Shown here piece by piece: positions 45,288 through 54,653 of a DNA stretch of 64,000 bases. A program made the position numbers and the translations under genes. Source of the stretch: Vibrio splendidus (lineage in GTDB: Bacteria; Pseudomonadota; Gammaproteobacteria; Enterobacterales; Vibrionaceae); NCBI RefSeq assembly GCF_001557875.1, contig NZ_LNRF01000001.1, forward strand, positions 124,001 to 188,000, in the 5' to 3' direction. Below the pieces are notes generated by a model, which made no database searches, was not told the origin of the DNA, and was given only the letters and a program-made list of their open reading frames with translations. Position 1 is the first letter of the stretch; each line of letters starts with the position of its first letter.

Positions 45288-45626
45288 CTACAGTCGCTTA
45301 CCGCTACCGTCTTCCCACATCACTTCGCATTCATCCTTGATGGCGGCTTTTAATAATTCAACCAGTGGGAACGCTCGGCTACCGAGATTAACAGACGCTT
45401 CAACAGCCTCTTCTTCATTGTCGTCACCAACATTCTCTTGCTCTACCTGCTTGCTCTGCTCAGAGGCAATCGCAACACGTAAGTTATTTAACGCTTGAGG
45501 AACCTCTGAAGCATCAATAGCGCCAGGGATAGTGCCGCTGTGCCCAAGCATATTGATGAACTGAAGGCCGACTTCACCAAACATCGTGACGCTAGCATGG
45601 GCTTTACAACTAAAGGTGATTAACAT
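45288..45626 (-). CDS. DUF1840 domain-containing protein
   Basis: The 112-residue protein begins MLITFSCKAHASVTMFGEVG and has an acidic linker (about residues 62-78) before a C-terminal LKAAIKDECEVMWEDG segment, the DUF1840 pattern. The family is small, soluble and of unknown function in proteobacteria. The ATG follows AGAGAGG. It is a single gene between uhpT and the diguanylate cyclase, transcribed on the minus strand. Cys6 is the only cysteine near the N-terminus; no metal site is obvious. Confidence 0.85.
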   Translation of the reverse strand: MLITFSCKAHASVTMFGEVGLQFINMLGHSGTIPGAIDASEVPQALNNLRVAIASEQSKQVEQENVGDDNEEEAVEASVNLGSRAFPLVELLKAAIKDECEVMWEDGSGKRL

Positions 45627-45907
45627 AATGAGCCTCTCTTAATTTTGGTAGTTTACAAACTATGTTGACTAACTCACTGGAAAGCAAGTAGATAATCACC
45701 AAATCGCTTCTTCTAACTCGAACCTTAAGTTACTCGTTACCAGGCAGTTTTGCACCTTCAGCGACAAGTATCACCGGCAATTATAGGTTTGGTGCATTTA
45801 ATTCAAAATATTGATAGCAGTCACACTAAAAAGACGACTAGCACTCCGCAACGGCTATTATTTAATCTACTATTAACTCCATTATCAAAATCTTTGGCAT
45901 AAATCAC

Positions 45908-47131
45908 ATGAAAAGGCTCGTCGGCAGACACCTAGAAGAAATGGCGGACATACGATCCACCCGCAAGCAAAAAATTGTCCACTCCTTTTCACTGACTGCC
46001 GCTGTGTTATTCATTTTCTACACTTGGGCTTACTTCCAAGGCCAGCATTACACACTGTCGATTTTCGAACTGTGTTTTGCACTTATCGCTATCTCCAATG
46101 CATTTTACGTAAAAAAAGTTATTAATCCTGAGTATTCAGAATTGATCCTGAGCGGAGTCCTTCTAGTTCAAGGCATCATCTTATTTTTGTACAGTTATGC
46201 TATTCCCGATCGGATACTTTGGCTCTACCCGATTCTGGCAGCAGTCATTTTCATTAACGATTTCAGAATTGGCATTGTTTTGAGCACCTCATTTTGTGTG
46301 TTTATCAGTACCTTGATTACCGCTATGCCTAACAACTTTTCTTTACCATTTAACAGTACACACAGATTTATCCTTAGCTTATTTACCATGAGCTTGGTGT
46401 GCCACACATCTGCCTATTACTACACAAAAGCCGTCAGTTATATTCAACGTCTGTATAAAGAAGGCATCGAAGATCTTGCCTACAGAGACCAACTTACCGG
46501 CTTGGCAAACCGTTGGAGCTTTGAACGCTGGGCGGCTGAAAAACTTGCGACAGTCGATAGTGAGCGATCACTTACGGCATTGGTCTTTTTGGATATTGAT
46601 GACTTTAAAGGCATTAACGACAGCTACGGACACGACGTCGGAGACAGTGTCTTGCAGCATTTTGCCAATCGCTTGAGCAACAATATTCGAACCCGAGACA
46701 GAAAAAGCCATGAATACGATTATTCGATTGCGCGTTTTGCTGGAGACGAGTTTGTTTTAATGCTCTACGATGTACCCTCTCGTAAAGATCTAGACGGTAT
46801 TTTAGATAGGATTTGCGGGCTGTTCGAAAGTGGTTGCCAAACAAACGAGAGAATCAAGGAATTGACGCTAAGTGTTGGGGTTGCTTTATACCCACAAGAC
46901 GCCCAAGAATTACATGAGCTGACGAGGTGTGCTGATAAAGCGATGTATGTCGCCAAGCATTCAGGAAAAAACCGATACGCTTATTATCACGACAACCCAG
47001 TATCAACCTTGATAGAAGAACTACCTACGAATCTAACCTGCTCAGGGTCAGATTCTTCTGAACTTGAAGATTGTCTTGAAGCAAAGGTCGAAGGGAACAA
47101 TGTTACGCTATTAAAAACCCGTCAACGCTAG
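45908..47131 (+). CDS. Membrane-bound diguanylate cyclase (GGDEF)
   Basis: The 407-residue protein has about six N-terminal transmembrane segments (residues about 25-180) and then a GGDEF domain (about 195-350; motifs DQLTGLANRWSF and FLDIDDFKGINDSYGHDVGD). The active-site signature reads AGDEF, a functional variant, so it is expected to make cyclic di-GMP at the inner membrane. The usual RxxD inhibitory site directly before the signature is disturbed: RTRD is followed by an insertion of about eight residues (RKSHEYDY) before ARFAGDEF, so product inhibition may differ. The start ATG has a weak ribosome binding site. The membrane part resembles MASE-type sensors only loosely. Confidence 0.9.
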   Translation: MKRLVGRHLEEMADIRSTRKQKIVHSFSLTAAVLFIFYTWAYFQGQHYTLSIFELCFALIAISNAFYVKKVINPEYSELILSGVLLVQGIILFLYSYAIPDRILWLYPILAAVIFINDFRIGIVLSTSFCVFISTLITAMPNNFSLPFNSTHRFILSLFTMSLVCHTSAYYYTKAVSYIQRLYKEGIEDLAYRDQLTGLANRWSFERWAAEKLATVDSERSLTALVFLDIDDFKGINDSYGHDVGDSVLQHFANRLSNNIRTRDRKSHEYDYSIARFAGDEFVLMLYDVPSRKDLDGILDRICGLFESGCQTNERIKELTLSVGVALYPQDAQELHELTRCADKAMYVAKHSGKNRYAYYHDNPVSTLIEELPTNLTCSGSDSSELEDCLEAKVEGNNVTLLKTRQR

Positions 47132-47156
47132 CCAGCCCTATAACTTAGCGGCGCTG

Positions 47157-47441
47157 CTAACCTGCAAGGTACATAAGCCAAAGGCTCACTAACCCGATCA
47201 TAATAATCCATATGACTTGCCGTGTTCGGTTTGGGTTATTACCTTTAGGTCGCCTCACCACTGTTTTAAAAGCAGCTTGCTTAGCCGACTGAATAAACGG
47301 TGCTTCAATCTCACGTTTTTTGACGCGGCGTTTAACCGCGCTGTTTGCAACTTCTGTAAAACGCTGACTTTGCTCCGTTGTAAAGTCGTTATCAAAACCC
47401 ATCCGACCATGCCTTTCGCCATGTTTTTGCTGAACTGCCAT
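47157..47441 (-). CDS. Small C-tail-anchored hypothetical protein
   Basis: The 94-residue protein is basic and polar for about 72 residues and ends in one hydrophobic segment (QVIWIIMIGLVSLWLMYLAG), so it is probably a C-terminally anchored inner-membrane protein. It has no family I recognise. The ATG has a strong AAGGAGG ribosome binding site. It is convergent with the diguanylate cyclase gene across 25 bases. A regulatory link to that enzyme is unproven. Confidence 0.75.
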   Translation of the reverse strand: MAVQQKHGERHGRMGFDNDFTTEQSQRFTEVANSAVKRRVKKREIEAPFIQSAKQAAFKTVVRRPKGNNPNRTRQVIWIIMIGLVSLWLMYLAG

Positions 47442-47599
47442 AGCGGCCTCCTTGGCGGTCTACTCTCTATTCAAGTATAGACATAATTTCATATTGTTAC
47501 CTGTTCAAGATTTTCGAATAAGTCACTCAACGCTGTGCCATCTTCTTTTTCAATCAAATTACATAAACTACAGCTATTCAAGTATATGAGGGTTTCAAA

Positions 47600-48472
47600 A
47601 TGACGAATGTAAGAGCAGTAGATCATGTGATTGCAGCCCATGCCACCTCAGACGGTGATGGTGTCAAAATCCAACGACTCACGGGTTTTAATAACACGCG
47701 CTTCTCTCCATTTTTGATGATTGATGAACTTAAATCGGATGAAAGCAAAGACTATGTTGGCGGCTTTCCTCCACACCCTCACCGTGGGATAGAAACGCTC
47801 ACTTACATGCTGCAAGGTCACTTCCAACACAAAGACCATATGGGGAATGTTGGAGAGCTACGCAGCGGTGGCGCACAGTGGATGGCCGCAGGCCGTGGTG
47901 TTATTCACAGCGAAATGCCAATGATGGAAGAAGGCGCGCTGCATGGTTTTCAGATTTGGATAAACCAACCTGCGACACACAAAATGCAGCCAGCGCAATA
48001 TCACGACTTCCAAAATGAAAGCATCGCGGAACATCAAAGTGAACAAAGTGGTTTGTTGAGAGTGATTGCCGGAGGGTTTGAACTGCACAACCAAACAGAC
48101 GATGGTTCAGAGGCTTTACGATCGCAAGGTCCATTACAGAAAACAGGTGTGCCGTTAAGCGTTGCGGATTGGCGCTCTCATTCTGGGCAAAAAGTCACGT
48201 TAGGGACTAATGTTAATCACAATGCCATGACTTACGTGTACCGAGGCAGTATTAAGATCGGCGACAAAGTGATCAACCAAGGTCAACTTGCCCTGCTTAC
48301 CAAAGCTGACTTGCTGTCTTTGGGTAGCTTAGAAGATTCAGGGGTACTGATTTTTTCTGGTGAACCGATTAATGAACCTGTTGTGCACTATGGTCCGTTT
48401 GTCATGAATTCGATGGAAGAGATTGAACAAACAATTCAAGACTACAACAACGGTGTGTTTGAGACTTACTGA
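47600..48472 (+). CDS. Pirin family protein
   Basis: The 290-residue protein has the bicupin pirin fold: FPPHPHRGIETLTYMLQG and GVIHSEMP hold the metal-binding histidines and glutamate, and a second cupin domain follows (GELQ-like FSGEPINEPVVHYGPFVMN). Pirins bind iron or other metals; some have quercetin dioxygenase activity, others act as redox-sensitive regulators. No specific substrate can be assigned. The start follows TGAGGG. Immediately after its stop there is a heptamer tandem array and then a terminator. Confidence 0.92.
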   Translation: MTNVRAVDHVIAAHATSDGDGVKIQRLTGFNNTRFSPFLMIDELKSDESKDYVGGFPPHPHRGIETLTYMLQGHFQHKDHMGNVGELRSGGAQWMAAGRGVIHSEMPMMEEGALHGFQIWINQPATHKMQPAQYHDFQNESIAEHQSEQSGLLRVIAGGFELHNQTDDGSEALRSQGPLQKTGVPLSVADWRSHSGQKVTLGTNVNHNAMTYVYRGSIKIGDKVINQGQLALLTKADLLSLGSLEDSGVLIFSGEPINEPVVHYGPFVMNSMEEIEQTIQDYNNGVFETY

Positions 48473-48479
48473 TGTCTTG

Positions 48480-48549
48480 GCTTTGAGCTTTGAGCTTTGA
48501 GCTTTGAAGATTGAAGATTGAAGATTGAAGATTGAAGATTGAAGATTGA
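48480..48549. repeat. Heptanucleotide tandem array (GCTTTGA x4, AGATTGA x6)
   Basis: Four copies of GCTTTGA (48480-48507) run into six copies of AGATTGA (48508-48542 and 48543-48549, with a one-base offset before the last). All units share TTGA. It starts seven bases after the pirin stop codon. It is not coding in a convincing frame and is likely copy-number variable. Confidence 0.88.
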
Positions 48550-48640
48550 AGAGATTTTGCAACGAACAACGATTTGGTCATCCATTTGATGACTACAAAA
48601 ACAAGTGACACTATCCACTGCCGGTTAATATCACTTATTT

Positions 48641-48668
48641 AACCACGCTCCTAGAGCGTGGTTTTTTT
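48641..48668 (+). terminator. Terminator downstream of the pirin gene
   Basis: AACCACGCTC and GAGCGTGGTT form a 10-bp stem with loop CTA and a T-run. Confidence 0.88.
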
Positions 48669-48717
48669 CTATTAAATCAGAGACAAACGATGCCTGATTG
48701 AACAAATTTAGACCTGA

Positions 48718-48999
48718 TTACAAGTACTCACACAAGTAAGCCGTCGCTTCTTTTACCTGTAGGTCGAATGATGAATCACCCGCAACATCAAAAGACTCAC
48801 CAGATTGGTATGTCGTCCAATCATCATCGCCAACACGCTTTACAATCAAAGCACCTTTAACAACGGTCATCTTTTCTGGAGCCGCAGTACCAAAAGTGTA
48901 CTCACCAGCCGCCATTACACCAACACTCACATCAGCACCAGACTGGTTAAACGCTAACGACTTAACGCCACCTTCAAAGTATGTGTTTTCTTTAATCAT
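48718..48999 (-). CDS. ppnP: Pyrimidine/purine nucleoside phosphorylase PpnP
   Basis: The 93-residue protein is the single-cupin PpnP (formerly YaiE/DUF1255): KENTYFEGGVKSLAF, VGVMAAGEYTFGTAAPEKMT and ESFDVAGDSSFDLQV are family motifs. The enzyme phosphorolyses nucleosides such as uridine, adenosine, guanosine and thymidine. Length and ends match the family. AAGGAA precedes the ATG. It is divergent from the DUF2850 gene over about 300 bases. Confidence 0.93.
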   Translation of the reverse strand: MIKENTYFEGGVKSLAFNQSGADVSVGVMAAGEYTFGTAAPEKMTVVKGALIVKRVGDDDWTTYQSGESFDVAGDSSFDLQVKEATAYLCEYL

Positions 49000-49306
49000 T
49001 GTACTTCCTTGTTATCTTCAAATTGCAATTATTGAGCTCACCGAGTAAGCCTATGCGTAAATTTAGGTGATAATTGTTTTAACCAATTCGAGACTTTCCT
49101 ACAAGAAATAAATACGCATAGCTTAAGCATTTCTGGAATTCGCTTTCATTGATAACGTAAATACTGAGGAGCAAGGCTAAAAACCACTAACGCAACCAAA
49201 TTTATTAGAACATTCGATCCTGCTTCTAACTCTTAGAACAATTTTTGCAAACTAAGGTTTTAGTTAATAGAATCTAAAACAATATCAGTCGAAAAATGAA
49301 GAGATA
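49000..49306. other. ppnP/DUF2850 divergent region
   Basis: No gene is seen. A widely spaced inverted repeat, CTATGCGTA (49051-49059) and TACGCATAG (49113-49121), is the only clear structure. Confidence 0.5.
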
Positions 49307-49771
49307 ATGGCAAAAAAGCCGACTAAAAGCAGAGATCTATTTGCCAACTCGTTACTCTACGGCTTCCTATTAGCTGGCTTTATGGTTGCCCTCACCGCCG
49401 GCTATTTTGCTTACCAAGCCCACCAGCAATCGGTCAGCCCAAGCAACGTCTATGGCACATGGATAGAGATTGCGGCGCCACCTTACAACACCGATATCCT
49501 GACACTTTCAGAGAAAGGTGTGATGATGAATCATCGTCTTATCACTACCTCATTCGATTTTGACGGTAAAATCGTCACGATCAATACAGGCTCTGGAACC
49601 ACAGTTTACACCATCAGTGGCACCTATGATTCACCTCGCTTGAAGCGATTAGAGCCAAGCGTGCCATCTCAGCAATTCATAAAGGAAGGTTACGAAGATA
49701 CTGCGGCTGGTGATACTCATAGTGTCATGCAACAACGACGCGCTTCCTTAGCTGAGCAATTCAAAAGATAA
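49307..49771 (+). CDS. DUF2850 domain-containing membrane-anchored protein
   Basis: The 154-residue protein has one N-terminal membrane segment (LLYGFLLAGFMVALTAGYFA, about residues 17-36) and a small beta-rich extracytoplasmic domain (YGTWIEIAAPPYNTDILTLS) of the DUF2850 family, which is largely confined to Vibrionaceae. Function is unknown. The ATG at 49307 has AGAGAT upstream. It lies alone between ppnP and the chitinase gene, with no obvious terminator behind it. Confidence 0.85.
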   Translation: MAKKPTKSRDLFANSLLYGFLLAGFMVALTAGYFAYQAHQQSVSPSNVYGTWIEIAAPPYNTDILTLSEKGVMMNHRLITTSFDFDGKIVTINTGSGTTVYTISGTYDSPRLKRLEPSVPSQQFIKEGYEDTAAGDTHSVMQQRRASLAEQFKR

Positions 49772-50165
49772 CCCTCCCCTTCTCCTTGCTTCCAGAAGCA
49801 TTAGCCTACTCGTCGATTGGCCTCGCTCGCTCAACACACTTCACTTTGTGATTCTGCTTCAATTCACAGTATTTTCTTATAGTTTGTCGCACCTTTTCAT
49901 AACTTCATGTCGTGAATTTTCACTTGTGAGATTTTCCTACTGAAGGATGTTTTATTTTATAAAACATGGACTCAGCATCTCACTCATTAAGCAACAGAAT
50001 TGTAACAAGATACAATTTTTTAGTTGTCCATCGAAAACGGATTTATTTTCAGTTATAAAATTAAAACTCTCTCGAATACTGACTGGGAAGCTCCTTCAAA
50101 ACTGACTGGAGCCGTTTTATGGGGCCATTTGGTTCTCGTAACCTTCAAGGAATGAGAGAAAAAGT
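49772..50165. other. Region upstream of chiA
   Basis: 394 bases with no gene. It includes GTGAA-TT-TTCAC (49912-49923) and two copies of ACTGACTGG (50078-50086 and 50101-50109) 23 bases apart close to the start, which could be regulatory or part of a folded leader. No CRP site with correct spacing was found. Confidence 0.5.
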
Positions 50166-52706
50166 ATGATTCGTATAAATACCTGTGCTGCGAGCATTGC
50201 TCTAGCGCTAGCTGGTACAGCATTAGCTGCTCCAACAGCACCTAGCATCGACATGTACGGTTCCAACAACCTGCAATTTTCCAAAATTGAACTCGCGATG
50301 GAAACCACCTCTGGCTACAACCAGATGGTGAAATATCACGATAAAGCAAAGGTCGACGTCAAGTTCAACCAATGGAGCGGAACGTCAGGAAACACGTACA
50401 ACATCTACTTTGATGGCGTTAAAGTAGCCACCGGCCCAATCACTGGCAGCCAAACCACGGCCTCATTCGAATACGGCCAAGGCGGCTTATTCGATATGGA
50501 AATTGAAGCGTGTGACGAAACTGGTTGTAGCAAGAGCGCACCCGCTAAAATCACCATCGCAGATACCGATGGCTCCCACTTAGCGCCACTTGCGATGAAT
50601 GTGGATCCAAACAACAAGTCATACAACACAGATCCAAACACGGTAGTAGGTACTTACTTTGTTGAATGGGGTATTTATGGTCGTGACTACACGGTAGATA
50701 ACCTACCCGCTGACAACTTGACCCATATCCTTTATGGCTTCATCCCAATTTGTGGTCCGAACGAATCAGTTAAATCAGTAGGTGGTAACAGCTACAACGC
50801 ACTCATGACAGCATGTCAGGGCGTTAACGATTACGAGGTGGTGATCCATGACCCTTGGGCGGCTTTCCAGAAGAGCTTCCCTCAAGCGGGTCACGAATAC
50901 AGCTCACCGATCAAGGGTAACTACGCAATGATGATGGCGCTCAAACAGCGTAATCCTGATTTGAAGATCATCCCATCAATTGGTGGCTGGACATTATCTG
51001 ACCCGTTCTTTGATTTTACAACCAAAGCCAACCGTGACACCTTCGTTGCATCTGTTAAAAAATTCCTAAACACATGGAAATTCTACGATGGTGTAGATAT
51101 CGACTGGGAATACCAAGGTGGTGGCGGTGCTGCGCCAGAGCTTGGTGACCCAGAAAATGATGGCCCAGCCTACATTGCACTGATGGCAGAATTACGTGCG
51201 ATGCTCGATGAGCTAGAAGCAGAAAATGGCCGCACTTACGAGCTAACATCTGCGATAGGTGTTGGCCACGATAAAATTGAAGACGTGAACTACGGCGATG
51301 CTATCCAATACATGGATTACATCTTTGCGATGACTTACGACTTCTACGGCGGTTGGAACAACGTATTAGGTCACCAAGCAGCATTACACTGCGGTAACTT
51401 CATGCGCCCTGGTCAGTGTGATGGCTCAGGCATTGATGAAAATGGCAAACCATACACAGGCCCAGCTTACACAACGGACAACGGCATCCAATTGCTGCTC
51501 GAACAAGGCGTTCCAGCTAACAAGCTTGTCGTAGGTGCAGCAATGTACGGTCGTGGTTGGGAAGGTGTATTACCCTCATCACTTTCGGATCCTAGCGACC
51601 CTATGACAGGTGTTGGTAACGGCAAACTGAAAGGTAGCTCTGCGCAAGGCGTCTGGGAAGATGGCGTTATCGACTACAAAGGCATTAAGGCGAACATGCT
51701 TGGTGCGAATAACCAAGGTATCAATGGCTTCGAATACGGTTACGACGAAATGGCAGAAGCGCCTTACGTATGGAACCGCACCTCAGGTCAGCTAATCACA
51801 TTTGATGATGACCGCTCGGTAAAAGCAAAAGGCGCGTACGTTCGTAGTCTTGGTCTTGCAGGTCTATTCTCTTGGGAAATTGATGCAGATAACGGCGATA
51901 TCCTAAATGCAATGCATGAAGGTCTAGCAGGTGGCACCACCGATCCTGTAAACCGTAAACCAACTGCAGCAGCAGGTGCCGACCAATCCGTTGAAGGCCC
52001 AGCTTCTGTTTCTCTAGATGGCAGCGCTTCAAAAGACAGCGACGGCACAATCGCGAGCTACGCTTGGTCACAAGTAAGCGGAACAGCAGTAACGCTAGCG
52101 AACGCGAATGCAGCTGTTGCAAGCTTCGATGTTGTGGAAGTTGCTCAGCAAGAGACATTAACCTTTAGTCTAACCGTAACTGATAACGAAGGTGCTACTG
52201 CAACTGACACGGTTGTTGTAACGGTAACCCCTAAAGACACAGGCCCAGTCAACACCGCTCCGGTAGCAGTGGTTACGGCTCCGGCTGAAGTCAATGCGGG
52301 TGACGTTGTTGTGGTTGATGCGTCAGCGTCTAGCGATGCGGATCAAGACACATTAACCTTCACGTGGGATGTACCAGCAGGTATCAACGCAACAGTACAA
52401 GGCGCTTCAGTAAGCTTTGTCGCGGCTGAATACGCGCAAGACACAGTACTGAACTTCTCTGTGACAGTGAGTGATGGTACCGATACATCAGTCGCGGCTG
52501 CATCAGTGAAAGTTCTTAAGAAAACCACAGGCGGCGGTACGTGTACTAACGCTTGGGATTCAGGCGCGGTTTACACTGGCGGCGACCAAGTGACTCAAGG
52601 CGGTAAGGTTTGGGAAGCGAAATGGTGGACAACAGGTGAAGATCCAACAACGACAGGCCAATGGGGCGTGTGGAAAGAGATCGGCCCAGCAAGCTGTGCT
52701 AACTAA
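50166..52706 (+). CDS. chiA: Secreted chitinase A (ChiN-GH18-PKD-PKD-CBM5/12)
   Basis: The 846-residue protein has a signal peptide ending near residue 21 (GTALA), an N-terminal ChiN/fibronectin-like domain (about 22-137), and a GH18 catalytic barrel (about 160-590) with DGVDIDWEYQ and catalytic E315. Two PKD domains (about 600-690 and 700-790) and a CBM5/12 chitin-binding domain (about 800-844, WDSGAVYTGGDQV and AKWWTTGEDP) follow. It is an endo-acting secreted enzyme that degrades chitin to chito-oligosaccharides. Length and domain order match Vibrio ChiA. It is likely induced by chitin through ChiS/TfoX-type control, but no site was proven. Confidence 0.96.
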   Translation: MIRINTCAASIALALAGTALAAPTAPSIDMYGSNNLQFSKIELAMETTSGYNQMVKYHDKAKVDVKFNQWSGTSGNTYNIYFDGVKVATGPITGSQTTASFEYGQGGLFDMEIEACDETGCSKSAPAKITIADTDGSHLAPLAMNVDPNNKSYNTDPNTVVGTYFVEWGIYGRDYTVDNLPADNLTHILYGFIPICGPNESVKSVGGNSYNALMTACQGVNDYEVVIHDPWAAFQKSFPQAGHEYSSPIKGNYAMMMALKQRNPDLKIIPSIGGWTLSDPFFDFTTKANRDTFVASVKKFLNTWKFYDGVDIDWEYQGGGGAAPELGDPENDGPAYIALMAELRAMLDELEAENGRTYELTSAIGVGHDKIEDVNYGDAIQYMDYIFAMTYDFYGGWNNVLGHQAALHCGNFMRPGQCDGSGIDENGKPYTGPAYTTDNGIQLLLEQGVPANKLVVGAAMYGRGWEGVLPSSLSDPSDPMTGVGNGKLKGSSAQGVWEDGVIDYKGIKANMLGANNQGINGFEYGYDEMAEAPYVWNRTSGQLITFDDDRSVKAKGAYVRSLGLAGLFSWEIDADNGDILNAMHEGLAGGTTDPVNRKPTAAAGADQSVEGPASVSLDGSASKDSDGTIASYAWSQVSGTAVTLANANAAVASFDVVEVAQQETLTFSLTVTDNEGATATDTVVVTVTPKDTGPVNTAPVAVVTAPAEVNAGDVVVVDASASSDADQDTLTFTWDVPAGINATVQGASVSFVAAEYAQDTVLNFSVTVSDGTDTSVAAASVKVLKKTTGGGTCTNAWDSGAVYTGGDQVTQGGKVWEAKWWTTGEDPTTTGQWGVWKEIGPASCAN

Positions 52707-52744
52707 GGACAAGATTAGTTAAAGCTAACTAAGCAACTAAAAGC

Positions 52745-52780
52745 AAAGGCCAACCAGAGAATATCTGGTTGGCCTTTTTA
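52745..52780. terminator. Bidirectional terminator after chiA
   Basis: AAAGGCCAACCAGA and TCTGGTTGGCCTTT form a 14-bp stem around GAATA with a T-run on the plus strand, between convergent chiA and the hydrolase. Confidence 0.92.
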
Positions 52781-52826
52781 GTGTTTTTTTTCTCAACCCA
52801 CGTTCTAGTTGTTTGAGTAGTTAAAC

Positions 52827-53675
52827 TTAACCAATTAAGTTCTCAAAGCTCTCGAATACTTGCGGGCACTTCATCACTCGACCGTGGCCTTGGCCTTGAG
52901 TCGCGATCAAAGTAACGCGACCCATTTCATTAGCAGCACGCTGAGACACATCAAACTTAGTAAACTTGTCTTGCTCATCATGAACGATGATCGTCTGAGA
53001 CTCACGAAGCGCTAGCTTTCCATAGGGATCGACAGACTGAATTGGGTAGTTAAACTGCTCTTCTACTTCTCCTACTACCGCCTCAAACAGCTTCATTGAG
53101 TAACCTGAACGTGCAACGCTGCCAAATAGGTTTTCTAGATAATCCAGTACAGGTGCAATCAGCAATAATGGCTTGTTTTCCAATTTAACGTGCTTACATT
53201 CCAACGCAGAAGCGGTACCCATACTGTGACCGACCAAACCTACTACCTCACCCACCGAATCAAGAATGGCTTCAAGGCCGTTCACAAACGCAGGAATATG
53301 ACCATGTACACCATCGCTGCCACCATGAGCAGGATGATCGTAAGCCAAGGCCGTAAAACCTTTGGCAGCGATATGTTCCATCAGAGGGAAAAACTGACTT
53401 GCGGTGCCAGACCAGCCATGAGTCAGCACCCAAACAGGCCCTGTACCCAAAGAATAGGTTTTTAAAACGCCATCACGACCTTTGATTTCACTCTTGATAA
53501 GCCCTTGCGGATCAGCATTCTTCTGTTCAGTACGCATTGGAGTGAGCAGCAGCTTACGTGCTGTTTTCTTCGCATGACTCGGCGCTAGGATGTAATGCAG
53601 GTTGGTTGTTGCGCCAATTAAGCTGCGCTTAAAGCTGAATTTGTTCGATGTATTAAAGTAGATTTTGTCACTCAT
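52827..53675 (-). CDS. Alpha/beta hydrolase
   Basis: The 282-residue protein has the alpha/beta hydrolase fold: HGWSG oxyanion region near residue 95, nucleophile serine in GLVGHSMGTASAL, and a late histidine (GQGHGRVMKC). There is no signal peptide, so a cytoplasmic esterase or lipase-like enzyme is expected. The ATG at 53675 has AGGA upstream; nine more in-frame codons upstream are unlikely. It is divergent from nothing obvious; the TetR gene is downstream-facing on the same strand 224 bases further. The substrate is unknown. Confidence 0.88.
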   Translation of the reverse strand: MSDKIYFNTSNKFSFKRSLIGATTNLHYILAPSHAKKTARKLLLTPMRTEQKNADPQGLIKSEIKGRDGVLKTYSLGTGPVWVLTHGWSGTASQFFPLMEHIAAKGFTALAYDHPAHGGSDGVHGHIPAFVNGLEAILDSVGEVVGLVGHSMGTASALECKHVKLENKPLLLIAPVLDYLENLFGSVARSGYSMKLFEAVVGEVEEQFNYPIQSVDPYGKLALRESQTIIVHDEQDKFTKFDVSQRAANEMGRVTLIATQGQGHGRVMKCPQVFESFENLIG

Positions 53676-53898
53676 GACCGTTCCTTGTATCGCCATCATC
53701 ATTGGCGGATCGAGCTCGGCCCTAAAAATCGAACGACCGTGCTATTTGTTAGTATAAAAAATGGCGATAGCGCTTTTTATGACTGCTTGCCGCCACTTCT
53801 CTAAAATGTTTTGCAAACCTTAGTTAAGGAAAGTCACATGCTTTACGAACTTCATGGTTTGCGAGCTAAGTGGTTTGCGAACTAACTGGCTTGGCGAG

Positions 53899-54492
53899 TT
53901 AAAGCGCTTTCCAGCTAGCAATTAAGCGCTGTACACCACTCCAAAAGTGAGTATGGCTCGCTTGTTGGCCTCGTAACGAGTAGAACAAATTCGCACTCAA
54001 GTAGAGACCGTATAACTCGAAGGTTGCCTGTTTAGGATCTAAATCGGCTCTGAACTGTTTGCTCTCAACCGCTTTTGCTACCTGAATCGTCAAGTAATCA
54101 ATCCACACTGAAATGGTTTTCTGCAGTGCTTTCTGAATCACAGACGTTTCACTGCCCGCATCTTTCCATGCATCAATAAACATGCAACTGCCTTGGAACG
54201 AATGGTTCCACCCCAGCCAATTGTCGAGCAACTGTTTCAATTTCGCTTCAATATCACCATCCCCCAGCTCTCTTGCGGGAATGATGACTCTTTCGGTGAA
54301 TATGGCGTTGGAATACTCGAGTACAGAGAGTTGCAGGTTCTCTTTAGAGTTGAAGTGTGCAAACAAGCCACTCTTAGACATACCACACTGCTTGGCTAAC
54401 TCACCAATCGTTAAACTCTCAAGCCCATTTTCACTCGCAAGTGCGAATGCATGACTCAAAATATACTCTTTGGTTATCTTTCCTTTGCTCAT
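53899..54492 (-). CDS. TetR-family transcriptional regulator
   Basis: The 197-residue protein has a TetR helix-turn-helix (TIGELAKQCGMSKSGLFAHF, residues about 26-45) and a C-terminal ligand-binding domain of the TetR_C type. TetR proteins usually repress an adjacent efflux or metabolic gene. Candidates are the hydrolase at 52827 downstream and the AEC transporter at 54654, which is divergent across 161 bases. I favour the AEC transporter, or autoregulation, because of position. Ligand unknown. Confidence 0.92.
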   Translation of the reverse strand: MSKGKITKEYILSHAFALASENGLESLTIGELAKQCGMSKSGLFAHFNSKENLQLSVLEYSNAIFTERVIIPARELGDGDIEAKLKQLLDNWLGWNHSFQGSCMFIDAWKDAGSETSVIQKALQKTISVWIDYLTIQVAKAVESKQFRADLDPKQATFELYGLYLSANLFYSLRGQQASHTHFWSGVQRLIASWKAL

Positions 54493-54653
54493 TATTCACC
54501 AATAATAAATCTGATGGTTCATTTTTAGCACGTTCGTTCTTTTTTTAAAAGTTTTTTGCCTAAGCACTGGGAATTAATTTCTCTTATCTAATAATTGTGG
54601 AAAAATGCGACAGTATTCAAAGGAAATTGAAATCGACTAACAAAGGAAAAAGA

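Noticed and set aside
48480..48549. Possible CRISPR array
   Set aside because: Units of 7 bases without spacers are simple tandem repeats, not CRISPR repeats.
48338..48611. Minus-strand frames of 69-74 residues across the heptamer array
   Set aside because: They are repeats translated by chance (repeated NLQSSIF units) with no start signal.
49912..49923. CRP site upstream of chiA
   Set aside because: GTGAA-TT-TTCAC has the wrong spacing for CRP (needs six bases between TGTGA and TCACA).
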